Source: Nitrososphaerota archaeon (GTDB lineage: Archaea > Thermoproteota > Nitrososphaeria > Nitrososphaerales > UBA57). From it: a stretch of DNA of 5,679 nucleotides. Under the pieces are notes generated by a model, which was not told where the DNA came from, ran no database searches, and worked only from the letters and a program-made list of their open reading frames with translations. Location: positions 11,564 through 17,242 of the forward strand of contig JACZWF010000007.1 of the NCBI GenBank assembly GCA_022572285.1. The letters are read 5' to 3'. Both the position numbers and the translations under genes were made by a program. This document shows positions 5,584 to 5,679 of the stretch, piece by piece. Numbering within the stretch: position 1 is the stretch's first letter; each line of letters starts with the position of its first letter.

Positions 5584-5679
5584 GGATCTGCTAGTATCAT
5601 TTGTTACGAGAAGGCTTTAGAAATTCCACGATAATTATTTTGAATAGTTGGAGAAGACGGCTTGTCTGATTGAAGTATT

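Noticed and set aside
1..5679. CRISPR array, tRNA, rRNA, transposase or insertion-sequence ends
   Set aside because: No regularly spaced repeats, cloverleaf with conserved T-loop, rRNA core sequence, transposase motifs or paired terminal inverted repeats were found by eye.

Overview
The window looks archaeal. Three things suggest this: T/A-rich boxes centred about 26-27 bases upstream of start codons that lack a Shine-Dalgarno site (leaderless pattern), frequent use of TTG, and a large secreted, Glu-rich helical protein held by one C-terminal membrane anchor. The lineage cannot be fixed from sequence alone. Base composition is moderate and gene density is low, with two stretches of 330-440 bases carrying no confident gene.

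Layout from left to right. (1) Bases 17-577 (+) hold the C-terminal half of an FAD-dependent pyridine nucleotide-disulfide oxidoreductase of the sulfide:quinone oxidoreductase / flavocytochrome c type. Its frame is cut by stop codons at bases 8-16 and has no start codon ahead of conserved sequence, so it is broken or frameshifted. A palindrome plus T-run (606-630) follows as a likely terminator. (2) Bases 578-797 hold short repeats and a possible gene remnant. A 37-codon reading frame at 798-911 (+) could be a tiny membrane protein and meets the next gene tail to tail. (3) Bases 908-1468 (-) encode a class I SAM-dependent methyltransferase starting at TTG with a good ribosome binding site. (4) Bases 1469-1908 contain that gene's probable promoter, two hairpins and possibly decayed coding sequence. 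(5) Bases 1909-2457 (-) encode an FMN nitroreductase-family protein. (6) Bases 2503-5538 (-) encode the dominant feature, a roughly 1010-residue exported protein. It has a signal peptide, about 640 residues of degenerate helical repeats, a beta-rich region with one textbook EF-hand calcium loop, a proline/acid-rich stalk, a single cysteine, a membrane helix and an Arg-rich tail. (7) Bases 5551-5679 are its upstream region, with TATA-like boxes and a repeated octamer.

The three confident genes on the minus strand run in the same direction, but only the large surface protein and the nitroreductase are close (45 bases). A possible leaderless promoter in that gap means they need not be one operon. 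No shared pathway is evident. The most novel object is the large calcium-loop surface protein. I see no CRISPR array, tRNA, rRNA, transposase or phage gene.
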